The notes under the pieces: model-generated
Seen by the model: only the letters and a program-made list of their open reading frames with translations
Databases searched by the model: none
Told to the model about the DNA's origin: nothing
Position numbers and translations under genes: made by a program
Shown here: one piece after another, positions 48,783-58,281 of the stretch
How the letters are laid out: every line of letters starts with the position of its first letter
Numbering within the stretch: position 1 is the first letter of the stretch
Origin: Clostridiaceae bacterium
GTDB taxonomy: Bacteria; Bacillota_I; Bacilli_A; Erysipelotrichales; Coprobacillaceae
Reading direction: 5' to 3'
Assembly: GCA_902363625.1 (NCBI GenBank)
Contig: CABJAS010000007.1
Coordinates: 124,001-188,000, forward strand
Length of the DNA: 64,000 nt

Positions 48783-49286
48783 GTGAAAGAACAATTCGCT
48801 AAACCAGCTGTGGCAGCGATCATTGAAAGAACGATAGAAAATGAAACATACATTCTAATGCAGGAACGACAAAAGGAAAATGACCTGAATACAAATGGTC
48901 TTATTGAGATTGCTGCAGGTAAAATCAGAGAATATGAAAGCGTCTTTGATGCTTTAAAACGTGAAGTATACGAAGAAACTGGACTAACTGTCACAAAGAT
49001 TTTAGGTCAGGAGCAGACAGAGTATGCGGTTAATCCAATCGCAAGCATAATGGGATTTACTCCGTTTTATATTACTCAAAATCTTGATGGCATCTATTCA
49101 TTGATCGTGATGACCTTTATCTGTAAAGGAGAGGGAGAACTGGTAAAAAATACAAATGAAACTATCAATATTCATTGGGTAAATTTAGAAGAAGCTTCGT
49201 TACTATTAGAAAGATCTCCTGAAAAAATATTTCCGATGCACTTGCTATCATTAAAGAAATATATTCAATATAAAATAAAATCTTAA
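48783..49286 (+). CDS. NUDIX hydrolase
   Basis: 167 residues. The NUDIX box is complete: a Gly-Lys start, then FDALKREVYEETGLTV with the REVYEE core that binds the metal. Start is GTG 48783 after AAAGGAAAA. The substrate (nucleoside diphosphate derivative) cannot be told. A broken copy of its central part is found at 34036-34128, next to the IS30 element. Confidence 0.88.
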   Translation: MKEQFAKPAVAAIIERTIENETYILMQERQKENDLNTNGLIEIAAGKIREYESVFDALKREVYEETGLTVTKILGQEQTEYAVNPIASIMGFTPFYITQNLDGIYSLIVMTFICKGEGELVKNTNETINIHWVNLEEASLLLERSPEKIFPMHLLSLKKYIQYKIKS

Positions 49287-49295
49287 TATATGAGG

Positions 49296-49320
49296 TCTCT
49301 TATAAAGAGATTTCTTTTTA
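49296..49320 (+). terminator. Terminator after the NUDIX gene
   Basis: Short stem TCTCTT-ATA-AAGAGA followed by a T-rich tail with one C. Confidence 0.6.
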
Positions 49321-49558
49321 TTTTAAACAGGAAACTATCATATAACTCCTATCAAGATAAAATGGTGTCATTACTCCTAACTAAATATAGTGGTTTCAAA
49401 TAAATGGCTTCTATGATAAAATAATAAAAAGGACATATAATGACTAAAATTGTGAAATTAAGCTATAATTGGGGATTTGGTTTCTTCTTGCATTATTTAT
49501 CATTGTCTTATACAAAATAATATTTTGGGTTATACAACATGGAAGAGAGGCATGTGGG

Positions 49559-51385
49559 ATGTTGAACGATCATAATAAAAAGTCCGCACATAATATTATC
49601 ATTTTTTCTGCTATATGGATTGTTGCGATTGGAATTTTGATGTTCTCGCTTTATCAAAATCTTGGATATGCAAAAGTGATAAATTATAGTGGAGTTGTGC
49701 GCGGGGCTACGCAGCGTTTAATCAAAAAAGAATTAACGAATCACCCTGATGATGATATGATCGCTTATCTGGATGATCTGTTAGAAAACTTACATACCGG
49801 ACAAGGATCTTTCAATCTGATTAAAATAGATGATGAAAATTATCGAAATCAAATTCAATCTATGATGATAAAATGGGAAGAGATTAAAACAGAAATTAAA
49901 AATATTCGTGCTGGAGAATCTCCTGATCGACTTTTTAGTTTAAGCGAAAATTATTTTGATGATGCAGACCGGATGGTGCATACTGCCGAAGAATATTCAA
50001 ATCTTCAATTGAAACAGCTCATTGTTTTTTTCTTATTCTACCTAGTGCTTTCCATTGGTGCTTTTATTATTTGGTATCGATTTAAACAAGATGAATTAAA
50101 TAAAGTTTTATATATTGATAGTTTATCTGGAATACCTAATTTGACGGCATTTGAATTGAATGTGGCGACATATTTAGAAAAGAAACAAGATAAAGAATTA
50201 GTGGTATTATGTTTTGATATTGATGACTTTAAATTTCTTAATACTTCCTACGGTTATTCTTTGGGGGATTCTTTAATTAAGATCATCGCTAAAGTTGTAA
50301 AAAAAGTAGCAGTTCAGCGAGATTGCTGTGCAAGAAGCGGAGCCGATAATTTTTATCTTTTAGCTGAAAATCGTCAAGATCTTTATGTGCATATTGGTAC
50401 ACAGCTAATTGAAGCTATTCAGAAAGAGTGTGCGTTTGATATAGCGAGTGATATTTCTTTTAGTTTTGGCGGTTTTAAAATTCATGGTGAGATAGAAATC
50501 AGAGAGATCATTGATCGTGTTCATTTAGCCCATAAAAATGCCAAAAGTATGAAAAGTGATGCTATTGTTTGGTATGATCATACGTTGACAGTTCAGCTGT
50601 TAGAAGATAATAAGAAAATTAAGCAGATGCATCGTGATTTGAAGGAGGAAAAGTTTTTGCTTTATCTTCAGCCTAAATTTGATGTTGCTACTCAGGAAGT
50701 CATTGGTGCAGAGGCACTGGTACGCTGGCAATTTTCTAAAGATGTCTTTTTATATCCGGATAGCTTTATTCCGTTATTTGAATTGACAGGAAATATCTTT
50801 GAGCTTGATTTTTATATGTTGGAAAAAACATGTGCCTATATCAAAACGCATCACTTAGAACAAAGTGATTTTAAGGTATCCATCAATTTTTCCAGGGTAA
50901 CCCTTTATCGAAAAAATTTTAGAGAACAGCTTTTTATCATATTGGATAAATATGACGTGAGACCGACAAGTTTAGAAATAGAAATTACCGAAAATTCCAT
51001 CAACGGTCTCTCGGATCCGATTATTTACTTGTTGCAGGATTTACGTCAACAAGGATTCTTAATCTCTATTGATGATTTTGGGACAGGCTACTCATCGCTG
51101 AGCTTATTAAGTTCCCTGCCGGTAGATATATTAAAAATTGATAAAGCATTCTTGTTGGATAAGCATAATGAAAAGAATATTCAGGACATCTTAGGTCTAA
51201 TTATCAGTGTCGCACATTCTTTAAATATTAAAGTTATTTGTGAGGGAGTGGAGACACAGGAACAAGCAGACTTATTAAAGGCTCTTTCTTGCGATTATGG
51301 TCAGGGTTACTTGATTTCAAAACCTATCGATGAAAATGATTTTGAAAGTAAGTATCTTGCAAGAAAGGAGCGGACAGTAAGATGA
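49559..51385 (+). CDS. Membrane c-di-GMP phosphodiesterase (EAL) with degenerate GGDEF domain
   Basis: 608 residues from ATG 49559 (GAGAGG 8 bases upstream); a longer frame to TTG 49469 has no ribosome site. Layout: helix (about 10-30), an extracytoplasmic sensor of the INYSGVVRGATQRL type, helix (about 175-198), GGDEF domain, EAL domain. The diguanylate cyclase site reads SGADNF instead of GGDEF, so it is probably inactive. The EAL active site is intact: GAEALVRW, EIEITEN, DDFGTGYSS, KIDKAF and EGVET. It should lower c-di-GMP in response to an external signal. Confidence 0.88.
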   Translation: MLNDHNKKSAHNIIIFSAIWIVAIGILMFSLYQNLGYAKVINYSGVVRGATQRLIKKELTNHPDDDMIAYLDDLLENLHTGQGSFNLIKIDDENYRNQIQSMMIKWEEIKTEIKNIRAGESPDRLFSLSENYFDDADRMVHTAEEYSNLQLKQLIVFFLFYLVLSIGAFIIWYRFKQDELNKVLYIDSLSGIPNLTAFELNVATYLEKKQDKELVVLCFDIDDFKFLNTSYGYSLGDSLIKIIAKVVKKVAVQRDCCARSGADNFYLLAENRQDLYVHIGTQLIEAIQKECAFDIASDISFSFGGFKIHGEIEIREIIDRVHLAHKNAKSMKSDAIVWYDHTLTVQLLEDNKKIKQMHRDLKEEKFLLYLQPKFDVATQEVIGAEALVRWQFSKDVFLYPDSFIPLFELTGNIFELDFYMLEKTCAYIKTHHLEQSDFKVSINFSRVTLYRKNFREQLFIILDKYDVRPTSLEIEITENSINGLSDPIIYLLQDLRQQGFLISIDDFGTGYSSLSLLSSLPVDILKIDKAFLLDKHNEKNIQDILGLIISVAHSLNIKVICEGVETQEQADLLKALSCDYGQGYLISKPIDENDFESKYLARKERTVR

Positions 51386-51399
51386 GCGGTTTTAAAAAA

Positions 51400-51805
51400 T
51401 AAGTACCGTTATTTTAGATGATAATCGTGTCTGCATAGTAGGCAGGAGTCTTTTTAATGCGACAGTACAATGCGAATTGCTTCATCATCTAATCGATTTG
51501 GAAAAGAATTTACGTCTTTTCATTGGTTCAGTGTGGGAAGTAGTTCCTAAAACTATTGAGGAAATGATTTAATATCCGATTCTAAGCACTTAACCGATCA
51601 TACAAAAGAGATGACGATCGGTAATGCTGCGCTAGTAAAAGGGCTTGAAATCACTGAGATATGCAAGGCATGTGGGATTTGTTTGGAAAAATGTCCACAG
51701 CAATGTATTGAAACAGGTACCCCTTATCAGATTGTACAGAAACATTGTTTACATTGCGGATTATGCCAGGAAGTATGTCCGACTAAGACGATACAAAACA
51801 GATAA
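51400..51805 (+). pseudogene. Remnant of a flavin (PNPOx-like) protein with 2x[4Fe-4S] ferredoxin tail
   Basis: The open part (51611-51805, 64 residues) is a double ferredoxin: CKACGICLEKCPQQC and CLHCGLCQEVCP. Upstream, a separate frame contains short stretches such as NRVCIVGRSLFNATVQCELL and FIGSVWEVVPKTIEEM, which look like the body of a pyridoxamine-oxidase-type protein to which such tails are fused in clostridia. Stops and frame changes separate them, so the full gene is dead. The ferredoxin part has no clear ribosome site. Confidence 0.6.
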
Positions 51806-52004
51806 CCAAACTCTTTAAATATTAATTAAAATAGGTATTGACTTTAAAGCTAACTTTAATAATAAAATATAAATGTATAGGTAAAAGCACAGAATGATGA
51901 ATTCTATCTCGGAAGATGAATGAATTTTAGTTATTTCATTTATCTACTGTAGTAAGAACTATATCAGAAGATGTGCTTTTTAATGTATGGAAAATATAAA
52001 TAAG

Positions 52005-52033
52005 TTTTCATTATCTATTATTTTTTATATAAT
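52005..52033 (+). promoter_or_regulatory. Candidate promoter of the TetM-like gene
   Basis: TTTTCA, 17-base spacer, TATAAT (52028-52033), 36 bases before the start codon. No attenuator hairpin like that of tet(M) is seen in the short leader. The rest of 51806-52004 holds no gene. Confidence 0.45.
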
Positions 52034-52069
52034 AGAGATGATAAAAAATAAAAAAGCAGGTTAATATAG

Positions 52070-54634
52070 ATGAAAAAAACAATTATAGGAATTTTAGCAC
52101 ATGTAGATGCCGGGAAAACTACGTTAACAGAAAGTATGCTTTTTCTTTCGGGAAAGCTGCGTGCACTTGGCAGAGTCGACCATAAAGATGCATTTCTCGA
52201 TTATGATCAGCAGGAAAGAGAACGAGGAATTACAATCTTTTCTAAACAAGCTGTTTTCGAATGGAAAGACACTGAATTTACACTCGTTGATACTCCCGGT
52301 CATGCAGACTTTTCGACAGAGATGGAAAGAACACTGCAAATTTTAGATTATGCTATTGTGGTTATCAGCGGGACTGATGGGGTACAGCATCACAGTGAAA
52401 CGATTTGGGAATTGCTGGATCATTACCAGATTCCTACTTTTATCTTTGTCAATAAAATGGATTTAAATCAAACCGGTAAAGACTCATTGATGAAAGAGTT
52501 GCAGGATAAATTAAGTGCCAACTGCATAGATTTTTCAGAAATAAACGATCAAACGATGGAACAAATTGCTTTAAGCGATGATCATTTACTGGAAGATTAC
52601 CTGAATGGGATGGATATCTCTTTAGAAGCCATTCAAAATCAGATTGAGAATCGCCGTATATTTCCTTGTTTCTTTGGTTCTGCTTTAAAATCAGAGAACA
52701 TTGATCATTTACTAAATGGATTGGATCGTTATATTAAGACTCGGCATTATCCAAAAGAATTTGGGGCAAAGGTTTATAAAATTACAAGGGATGAACAAGG
52801 AAATCGTTTAACACATATGAAGATTACCGGAGGAAGTCTTAAAGTAAAAGCACGATTGTCAGAAGATGAAAAGGTCGATCAGATTAGAAAATATTCTGGG
52901 AATAAATATGAGACTTATGAAGAAGTTGGTGCCGGTGAAATCTGTACAGTAAAAGGCTTGAAGCAAATAGCGGTAGGTCAGGGATTAGGGATTGAAACAG
53001 CAGTGCAGACACCGATGTTAACATCTTTCATGGATTATCGTATTCTACTGCCTAAAGAATGTGATCCTTTTAAAATGCAAAAACAGCTGCAAGAGCTGGC
53101 TGATGAGGATCCGCAGCTACACCTTCGCTATCAGGAGACGACACAGGAAATCCGGATTCAACTAATGGGAACTATTCAAATTGAGATATTAAAAAATAGA
53201 ATTAAAGAACGGTTTGATATTGAAGTTGAATTTGATCAGGGACAAGTCTTATACAAAGAAACAATCTTAGAACCGGTTATTGGAGTAGGACACTTTGAGC
53301 CATTAAGACACTATGCTGAAGTGCATCTTTTATTGGAACCAGGAGAACGAGACAGTGGTTTAGTATTTAAAACAAAATGCAAAGAGGATATTTTAGGACG
53401 TAACTGGCAGCGATTGATTCTGACGCATTTAAAAGAAAAGGAGCACCTTGGTGTTCTTACCGGCTCACCTATCACGGATATGATCGTGACATTAATCAAT
53501 GGACGTGCACATTTGAAGCATACCGAAGGCGGAGATTTCAGACAAGCTACCTATCGTGCTGTCCGTCAGGGGTTAAAATCAGGAAAATGTCAGCTGTTAG
53601 AGCCTTACTATCAATTTAAAATGGAAATTGCGAATGAATATTTAAGCCGAGCAATCTTTGATATTGAAAAGATGAATGGACAGTTTACTATTTTAGATAC
53701 ACAGTCAGATAAAGTCATCTTGACAGGTTCGGCACCGGTTGCTTTAATGCAGAATTACCAAAGTGAACTCATTTCCTATACCAAGGGAACAGGGCGCTTA
53801 ACCTATGGATTGGATGGTTATCATCCATGTCATAATCAGCAGGCAGTCATTGAGGCATTTTCCTATGACAGTGAATCCGATATCGATAATCCAACCGGTT
53901 CTGTTTTTTGCGCTCATGGAGCTGGGTTTAACGTGAAATGGGATGAAGTACCTGAATTTCAGCATCTGAAAGATAACTATTTTAAACAGCCTAAAATGGT
54001 TCAGCAGGAAGCCCCTAAATATCCAATCTATCAAGATGAAGATCAAGAATTGGAAAGAATCTTTACTAAAACTTACGGCGAAAGGAAGATCCGTTTATCC
54101 AATAAGGAAACATATGAGCGTAATCGCTTAAAACAAGAAAAGGTCTATAAGGTATTACCGGAATGTTTATTAGTAGATGGCTATAATATTATTCATGCTT
54201 GGCCGGAATTAAAAGATCTGGCAGAACGTAATTTAGGAGCAGCCCGATCAAAGCTAATGGATATTTTATGTAACTATCAAGGCTATAAACAGTGCATGTT
54301 GATTCTGGTTTTTGATGCGTATAAAGTGAAAGGCAATATTGGCATCAGTGAGCAGTATCATAATATTCATGTTGTTTATACAAAAGAAGCTCAAACGGCA
54401 GACGCTTACATAGAACGTGCGACTCATCAAATGATCCATGAATATAATGTTATCGTGGCAACTTCCGATGCTTTAGAGCAATTAATTGTGGCAGGACATG
54501 GAAGTCGTCGTATTTCAGCGCGCGAATTAAAACTAGAGATAGAGCAATTGAATAAAGAGAAGTTAGAGGAATTTGAAAGAAAGCAGCCAAAACACCATCA
54601 TTTTCCCCTTGAAGACGTTAAAAATATGAAATAA
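52070..54634 (+). CDS. TetM/EF-G-like ribosomal GTPase fused to a Rae1/YacP-type NYN nuclease
   Basis: 854 residues. Residues 1-650 are a TetM/TetO-type translation GTPase: AHVDAGKTTLTE, RERGITI, DTPGHADF, NKMDLNQTG and the domain IV region. Residues about 700-835 are a NYN domain: LLVDGYNIIHAWPELKD, VFDAYKVKG, YTKEAQTADAYIERATH and ATSDALEQLIVAGHG, the same fold as Rae1 (YacP), which cuts mRNA in the ribosomal A site. A plain tet gene is about 640 residues, so this is a real fusion. It may clear antibiotic or rescue stalled ribosomes; resistance is not shown by sequence. Confidence 0.85.
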   Translation: MKKTIIGILAHVDAGKTTLTESMLFLSGKLRALGRVDHKDAFLDYDQQERERGITIFSKQAVFEWKDTEFTLVDTPGHADFSTEMERTLQILDYAIVVISGTDGVQHHSETIWELLDHYQIPTFIFVNKMDLNQTGKDSLMKELQDKLSANCIDFSEINDQTMEQIALSDDHLLEDYLNGMDISLEAIQNQIENRRIFPCFFGSALKSENIDHLLNGLDRYIKTRHYPKEFGAKVYKITRDEQGNRLTHMKITGGSLKVKARLSEDEKVDQIRKYSGNKYETYEEVGAGEICTVKGLKQIAVGQGLGIETAVQTPMLTSFMDYRILLPKECDPFKMQKQLQELADEDPQLHLRYQETTQEIRIQLMGTIQIEILKNRIKERFDIEVEFDQGQVLYKETILEPVIGVGHFEPLRHYAEVHLLLEPGERDSGLVFKTKCKEDILGRNWQRLILTHLKEKEHLGVLTGSPITDMIVTLINGRAHLKHTEGGDFRQATYRAVRQGLKSGKCQLLEPYYQFKMEIANEYLSRAIFDIEKMNGQFTILDTQSDKVILTGSAPVALMQNYQSELISYTKGTGRLTYGLDGYHPCHNQQAVIEAFSYDSESDIDNPTGSVFCAHGAGFNVKWDEVPEFQHLKDNYFKQPKMVQQEAPKYPIYQDEDQELERIFTKTYGERKIRLSNKETYERNRLKQEKVYKVLPECLLVDGYNIIHAWPELKDLAERNLGAARSKLMDILCNYQGYKQCMLILVFDAYKVKGNIGISEQYHNIHVVYTKEAQTADAYIERATHQMIHEYNVIVATSDALEQLIVAGHGSRRISARELKLEIEQLNKEKLEEFERKQPKHHHFPLEDVKNMK

Positions 54635-54652
54635 AAATGGGGAGGATAAAAA

Positions 54653-55546
54653 ATGAATAAAGCTTGCTTTGAATGTGATCGAGCGCAAATGCTGAAAATC
54701 AGTCAGTTTTTAAATTTAGATAGGCAAACTCAAGAAAAACTGTTGACAATGGCAGAGACTATTTTAAAACGATGTGATATGTCAAAAACCAATCCGGAGA
54801 TCATGGCAGGGATTTGGGAAGAAGTAATTCAAATCTTGGAAAATAAAGATCCTTATGAAAAGATCAAACAGTATTATAATGAGTTCATGATGGCGATGAG
54901 CAAAACGATTCGTCAAGAAATTTTGAGTGCCGAAGATCCTTTCCAATCCGCATTAAAGATTGCGATTACTGGGAATTTGATTGATTTTGCCGCAAAACAT
55001 ACCTTTGATGAAAACACAATACAAAAACTTTTGAAAGACGCTGAAAAAACTCAATTAGCAGTTGATGATTCCGATGAATTAAAGAAACAATTAAATACTG
55101 CACATACAATGCTTTATTTAGGCGATAACTGTGGAGAGATTGTTTTAGATAAATTATTTATAGAATTATTAAAGATACAATATCCTGCTTTAAAGGTTTA
55201 TTATGGAGTACGAGGAAAACCAATCGTCAATGATGTCACTCTTAAAGATGCCACAGAGGTTGCTATGGAAGAAGTGGCTGTCGTCATTTCTAATGGTGAT
55301 GGATCATTGGGGACTGTGCTGGAAAGAACCAGTATAGAATTTCGATCTGTCTTTAATCAGGCTGATCTTATTTTGTCTAAAGGTCAAGGAAATTATGAAG
55401 GGTTATTGGGAAATTCAAAAGAAAACATATTCTTTATGTTTATGGCAAAGTGTGAATTAGTCGCACAGCCGCTAGGAGTTCCACGATTAGGTATTGTCTG
55501 TTTAAAAAATAGAAAACAACTAAAATGGGGAGATCAATCACATTGA
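54653..55546 (+). CDS. DUF89 (ARMT1-like) damage-control phosphatase family protein
   Basis: 297 residues. Metal-site motifs LGDNCGEIVLDKL, YGVRGKPIVNDVT and LSKGQGNYEGL are those of DUF89 enzymes, which hydrolyse phosphate from damaged or reactive sugar phosphates. Cys residues at the N-terminus (CFECDRAQ) are typical of the prokaryotic branch. Start behind GGGGAGGA. It follows the TetM-like gene by 18 bases and likely shares its transcript. Confidence 0.88.
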   Translation: MNKACFECDRAQMLKISQFLNLDRQTQEKLLTMAETILKRCDMSKTNPEIMAGIWEEVIQILENKDPYEKIKQYYNEFMMAMSKTIRQEILSAEDPFQSALKIAITGNLIDFAAKHTFDENTIQKLLKDAEKTQLAVDDSDELKKQLNTAHTMLYLGDNCGEIVLDKLFIELLKIQYPALKVYYGVRGKPIVNDVTLKDATEVAMEEVAVVISNGDGSLGTVLERTSIEFRSVFNQADLILSKGQGNYEGLLGNSKENIFFMFMAKCELVAQPLGVPRLGIVCLKNRKQLKWGDQSH

Positions 55547-55560
55547 TCTTTTCTTTTTTT
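55532..55560 (+). terminator. Terminator after the DUF89 gene
   Basis: Perfect stem GATCAAT-CAC-ATTGATC followed by TTTTC and seven T. Confidence 0.85.
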
Positions 55561-55561
55561 A

Positions 55562-55882
55562 TGATGATAGTAAATATTTCGGCTATTCAAATAATGGAAA
55601 CAGTCAATAAACCGATTATACAGGTAAAGGAAAATGCGGTATAGAAGCATGAAAAAATAAAAATGATGAATATTGTTTTAAATCGCAATTTATAGTTATG
55701 CGAAGAATGAACTAAGCAATAAAATATAAATTATCACATATTTCTGACTTTTTACTCGTTATAGGAAGAGAAGAAATGAACTCAAAAAACGACTGATTCT
55801 TGTCGGTTATTGAAGCAAAACAGTCACAAATAATAATTCTAAATGAAATCATATAAATAAGTAGACTAATTATTCAAAGTTA
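55562..55882. other. Intergenic region, no gene seen
   Basis: A+T-rich with no frame of supported coding character. No motif or repeat stood out. Confidence 0.45.
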
Positions 55883-55898
55883 AAAGGCACAAGCCTTT
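55883..55898 (-). terminator. Short terminator hairpin at the end of the minus-strand PTS-like gene
   Basis: Stem AAAGGC-ACAA-GCCTTT with T-rich sequence on both sides; it could serve either strand. Confidence 0.5.
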
Positions 55899-55904
55899 TT
55901 TGTT

Positions 55905-56496
55905 TTATGAGTTTAAACGGTTATTGATTAATTGAAGAATATTTGCATATTGATAAGTAGCGTAATCGGTAATTGGAATTTCAACAACCTTATTAGGAAA
56001 TAAAGCAGAGATTGAACGGTAATAATGTCCAACCTGGGGTGACAGTAAGATTAACTCAGTTTTTGGCATCTCTTGCATCTGGGTGTAAACATTAATGGCT
56101 TCGATCTTAATATTCAAATGTCCTGCATAAATATGAAGCTGCAGCTGTTCCGCAAAAAAAAGCAGAGGTAATCCCACAGCTGCAGCATAATAAAACCTTG
56201 CTTTTATAATTGTTTAGGTTTTTAAAGCATTGTATAAAGTCAGAAACAAATCGGTTTGCTTGCAGCAGATCAATGAATTCAAAATGCATATAATAGTGAA
56301 TTCGCTCTTCTTTATCTAAAATCTGTTCTTCAATAATATGATTAGAATAAAAAGAAATTATGATAGTGTATTGAAAAACGGATTTGGTGAAAGTGATGAC
56401 ATTTTCAGATTTATTTATTTTAAAATCACTAAGAAAACATTTCTCAGCCCATAAATAAAAGAATGTATAAGATAAATCTCGGTAAAAAAGGTTCAT
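55905..56496 (-). pseudogene. Protein with C-terminal PTS IIB-like domain, frameshifted
   Basis: The N-terminal part (frame of 56107-56496) is an unrecognised domain of about 95 residues followed by VLLCCSCGITSAFF, a lactose/cellobiose-type IIB phosphocysteine loop. The rest of the IIB fold (LLSPQVGHYY, VVEIPITDYATY) lies in the frame of 55905-56177. Removing one base from the A8 run (plus strand, about 56153-56160) joins them into about 196 residues. With the canonical orphan IIB downstream on the other strand, this may be a regulatory relative; the frame break may be real or a homopolymer error. Confidence 0.7.
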
Positions 56497-56935
56497 TTTG
56501 ATTCCTCCATTTCACTCTTATTATAATGTTTCTAGTAAATAGGGGAGTCAGAACAAACAAATAAGGAATAAATTCTCAATTATTTCATTAATATCTTTTC
56601 TTGATATGATAATAATTTAAAGAGGATCAAAAGGATGAAATAAACTTCTCATTTTTATTTGCTTTATTAAAATAAAATATGTTAAAAAATATCATTCTTT
56701 TTTAATTTGTTGTTGGAAAAAATTAGATCCCTATAATGGAAGGTGAGGAGAGAAATCATCATAATCACTGTTTTAAATCAAAGGATTGACCGTACACACT
56801 AGGTAAACCATTCGTCAGTTTTCTATATAATTAATTTACATTTGAATTAGGTTTACTATTATATAACTTTGATGATGGTGATTCTTCTTCACTATATAAA
56901 ATCAAGCAATCAAATTGCGGTAAGGGGGAAAAACA
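56497..56935. promoter_or_regulatory. Intergenic region between divergent PTS-like genes with an inverted repeat
   Basis: No gene seen. GTAAACC (56803-56809) and GGTTTAC (56850-56856) form an inverted repeat 40 bases apart, and TTTACA (56835-56840) with TATTAT (56857-56862, 16-base spacer) could be the promoter for the IIB gene. The remaining sequence is plain A+T-rich DNA. Confidence 0.4.
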
Positions 56936-57247
56936 ATGATAAAAATACTTTTAGCGTGTAATGCCGGTATGTCAACCAGCTTGCTTGTTGAAAACATGAA
57001 AAAAGCGGCTCAGGAAAAAGCGATAGAAATTGAAATCAAGGCAGTGGGAGCTTCAAGTGTTCGTGTAGAGATGCTGAAGGAACAAGGCTGGCAGGTCGTG
57101 TTATTAGGACCACAGGTTCGCTATGAATTAAAACGCATTCAAAAAGCGGCAGAACCGATTCCGGTCGATGTGATCGATACTCGTGATTATGGACTGATGA
57201 ATGGGAAAAACGTTTTAGATAAAGCATTAGCATTATTAGAAAAATAA
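56936..57247 (+). CDS. PTS IIB protein, lactose/cellobiose type
   Basis: 103 residues. Phosphocysteine loop LLACNAGMSTSLL (Cys 8) and LLGPQVRYELKRI are diagnostic of soluble IIB subunits. Ribosome site AAGGGGG. No IIA or IIC gene is nearby, so it is an orphan that may serve a transporter elsewhere or have a signalling role. An RpiR regulator gene follows. Confidence 0.9.
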   Translation: MIKILLACNAGMSTSLLVENMKKAAQEKAIEIEIKAVGASSVRVEMLKEQGWQVVLLGPQVRYELKRIQKAAEPIPVDVIDTRDYGLMNGKNVLDKALALLEK

Positions 57248-57256
57248 TCTTATCAT

Positions 57257-57296
57257 AAAAATCAACTTTAAATGGTTAGAATAGAGTTGATTTTTT
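57257..57296 (+). terminator. Terminator after the PTS IIB gene
   Basis: 11-bp perfect stem AAAAATCAACT / AGTTGATTTTT with a 17-base loop and a T tail. Confidence 0.75.
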
Positions 57297-57327
57297 ACTG
57301 TTTATATTTTAAGCAAGGAGTGAAAGC

Positions 57328-58172
57328 ATGAATATCTTTACACAATTAAAAACCATTGAAAACCTAACAATCAATGAACGATCCATCATTGAATTTGTTT
57401 TACAACATCCGGATGAATTCTTGCAGCTAAAAACTAAAGATATCTGTGAGCGCTGTTTCGTCTCTACACCTACCCTTTATCGTTTATGTGAAAAACTAGG
57501 GTTATCCGGTGTTTCTGAATTTAAAGTCAAAGTTTCCTATTCCATTCAAAACTACATAGAAGATAACCTTGAATTTGATTTTGATTTTCCAATCAAACAC
57601 ATCATCAGATTATAACAGGAATGATGGAAGATTATAAGCAGACATTATTATCCACATTCAATCTTTTTGATTTAGACCAACTGCTGTTTTCGGTAAATGC
57701 AATGAAACGAGCAAAGAAGATTGATGTTTATACTTCTGCGGGAAATCTTCATTTTGCTGAAAACTTCCAGTTTCAAATGCAGGAAATCGGAATAGAGATC
57801 AATGTACCTAAAGAGGAGTATACTCAGCGTTTAACGGCTTCTTACAGTAATGAACAGCATTTAGCTATTATAATATCGTTTGGTGGGAGAGGCTTACTGG
57901 TAGAAAGAATTATTCGCTGTTTAAAAGAAAACCGCACTCCTATTTTACTTATTTCCTCTACAGAAGATTTTGAAATTAAAAAAATGGCTGATTATCATTT
58001 ATATTTATGCTCAACCGAAAATCACTATCATAAACTCTCGTCTTTCTCTACTCGATTATCGCTACTATATATACTTGATGTCTTATTTCTCTGTTATTTT
58101 TCAAAAGATTATGAAACTAATTTAAAAAATAAACTCACTTATTATCAGAAAATTCGCCGTTATGATTATTAG
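57328..58172 (+). pseudogene. RpiR-family regulator (HTH plus SIS domain), frameshifted
   Basis: 57328-57615 gives the RpiR N-terminal HTH (LTINERSIIEFVLQHPDEF, STPTLYRLCEKLG); 57621-58172 in another frame gives the SIS domain with KIDVYTSAGNLHFAE, IIISFGGRG and a phosphosugar-binding pattern. Adding one A in the run at about 57593-57595 gives one continuous protein of about 280 residues. It likely senses a sugar phosphate and controls the PTS genes, if functional. Ribosome site AAGGAGTG. Confidence 0.85.
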
Positions 58173-58204
58173 ATGCCTGCAAAAAGACAGGTATTTTTAT
58201 TTTA
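58173..58204 (+). terminator. Terminator after the RpiR gene
   Basis: Stem ATGCCTG / CAGGTAT (one G-U pair) followed by TTTTATTTT. Confidence 0.72.
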
Positions 58205-58210
58205 CCGTTA

Positions 58211-58265
58211 TTGACAAATCATTCTCATTAATATAAAATAACATATGTTATATAACAAGTGTTAT
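58211..58265 (+). promoter_or_regulatory. tetR-exporter promoter with two adjacent operators
   Basis: TTGACA (58211-58216), 17-base spacer, TAAAAT (58234-58239). A perfect 14-bp palindrome, ATAACATATGTTAT (58238-58251), abuts a second copy with one mismatched pair, ATAACAAGTGTTAT (58252-58265). Side-by-side TetR-type operators at the start of transcription fit autorepression. Confidence 0.75.
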
Positions 58266-58281
58266 CGAAAGGGGAATAAGA

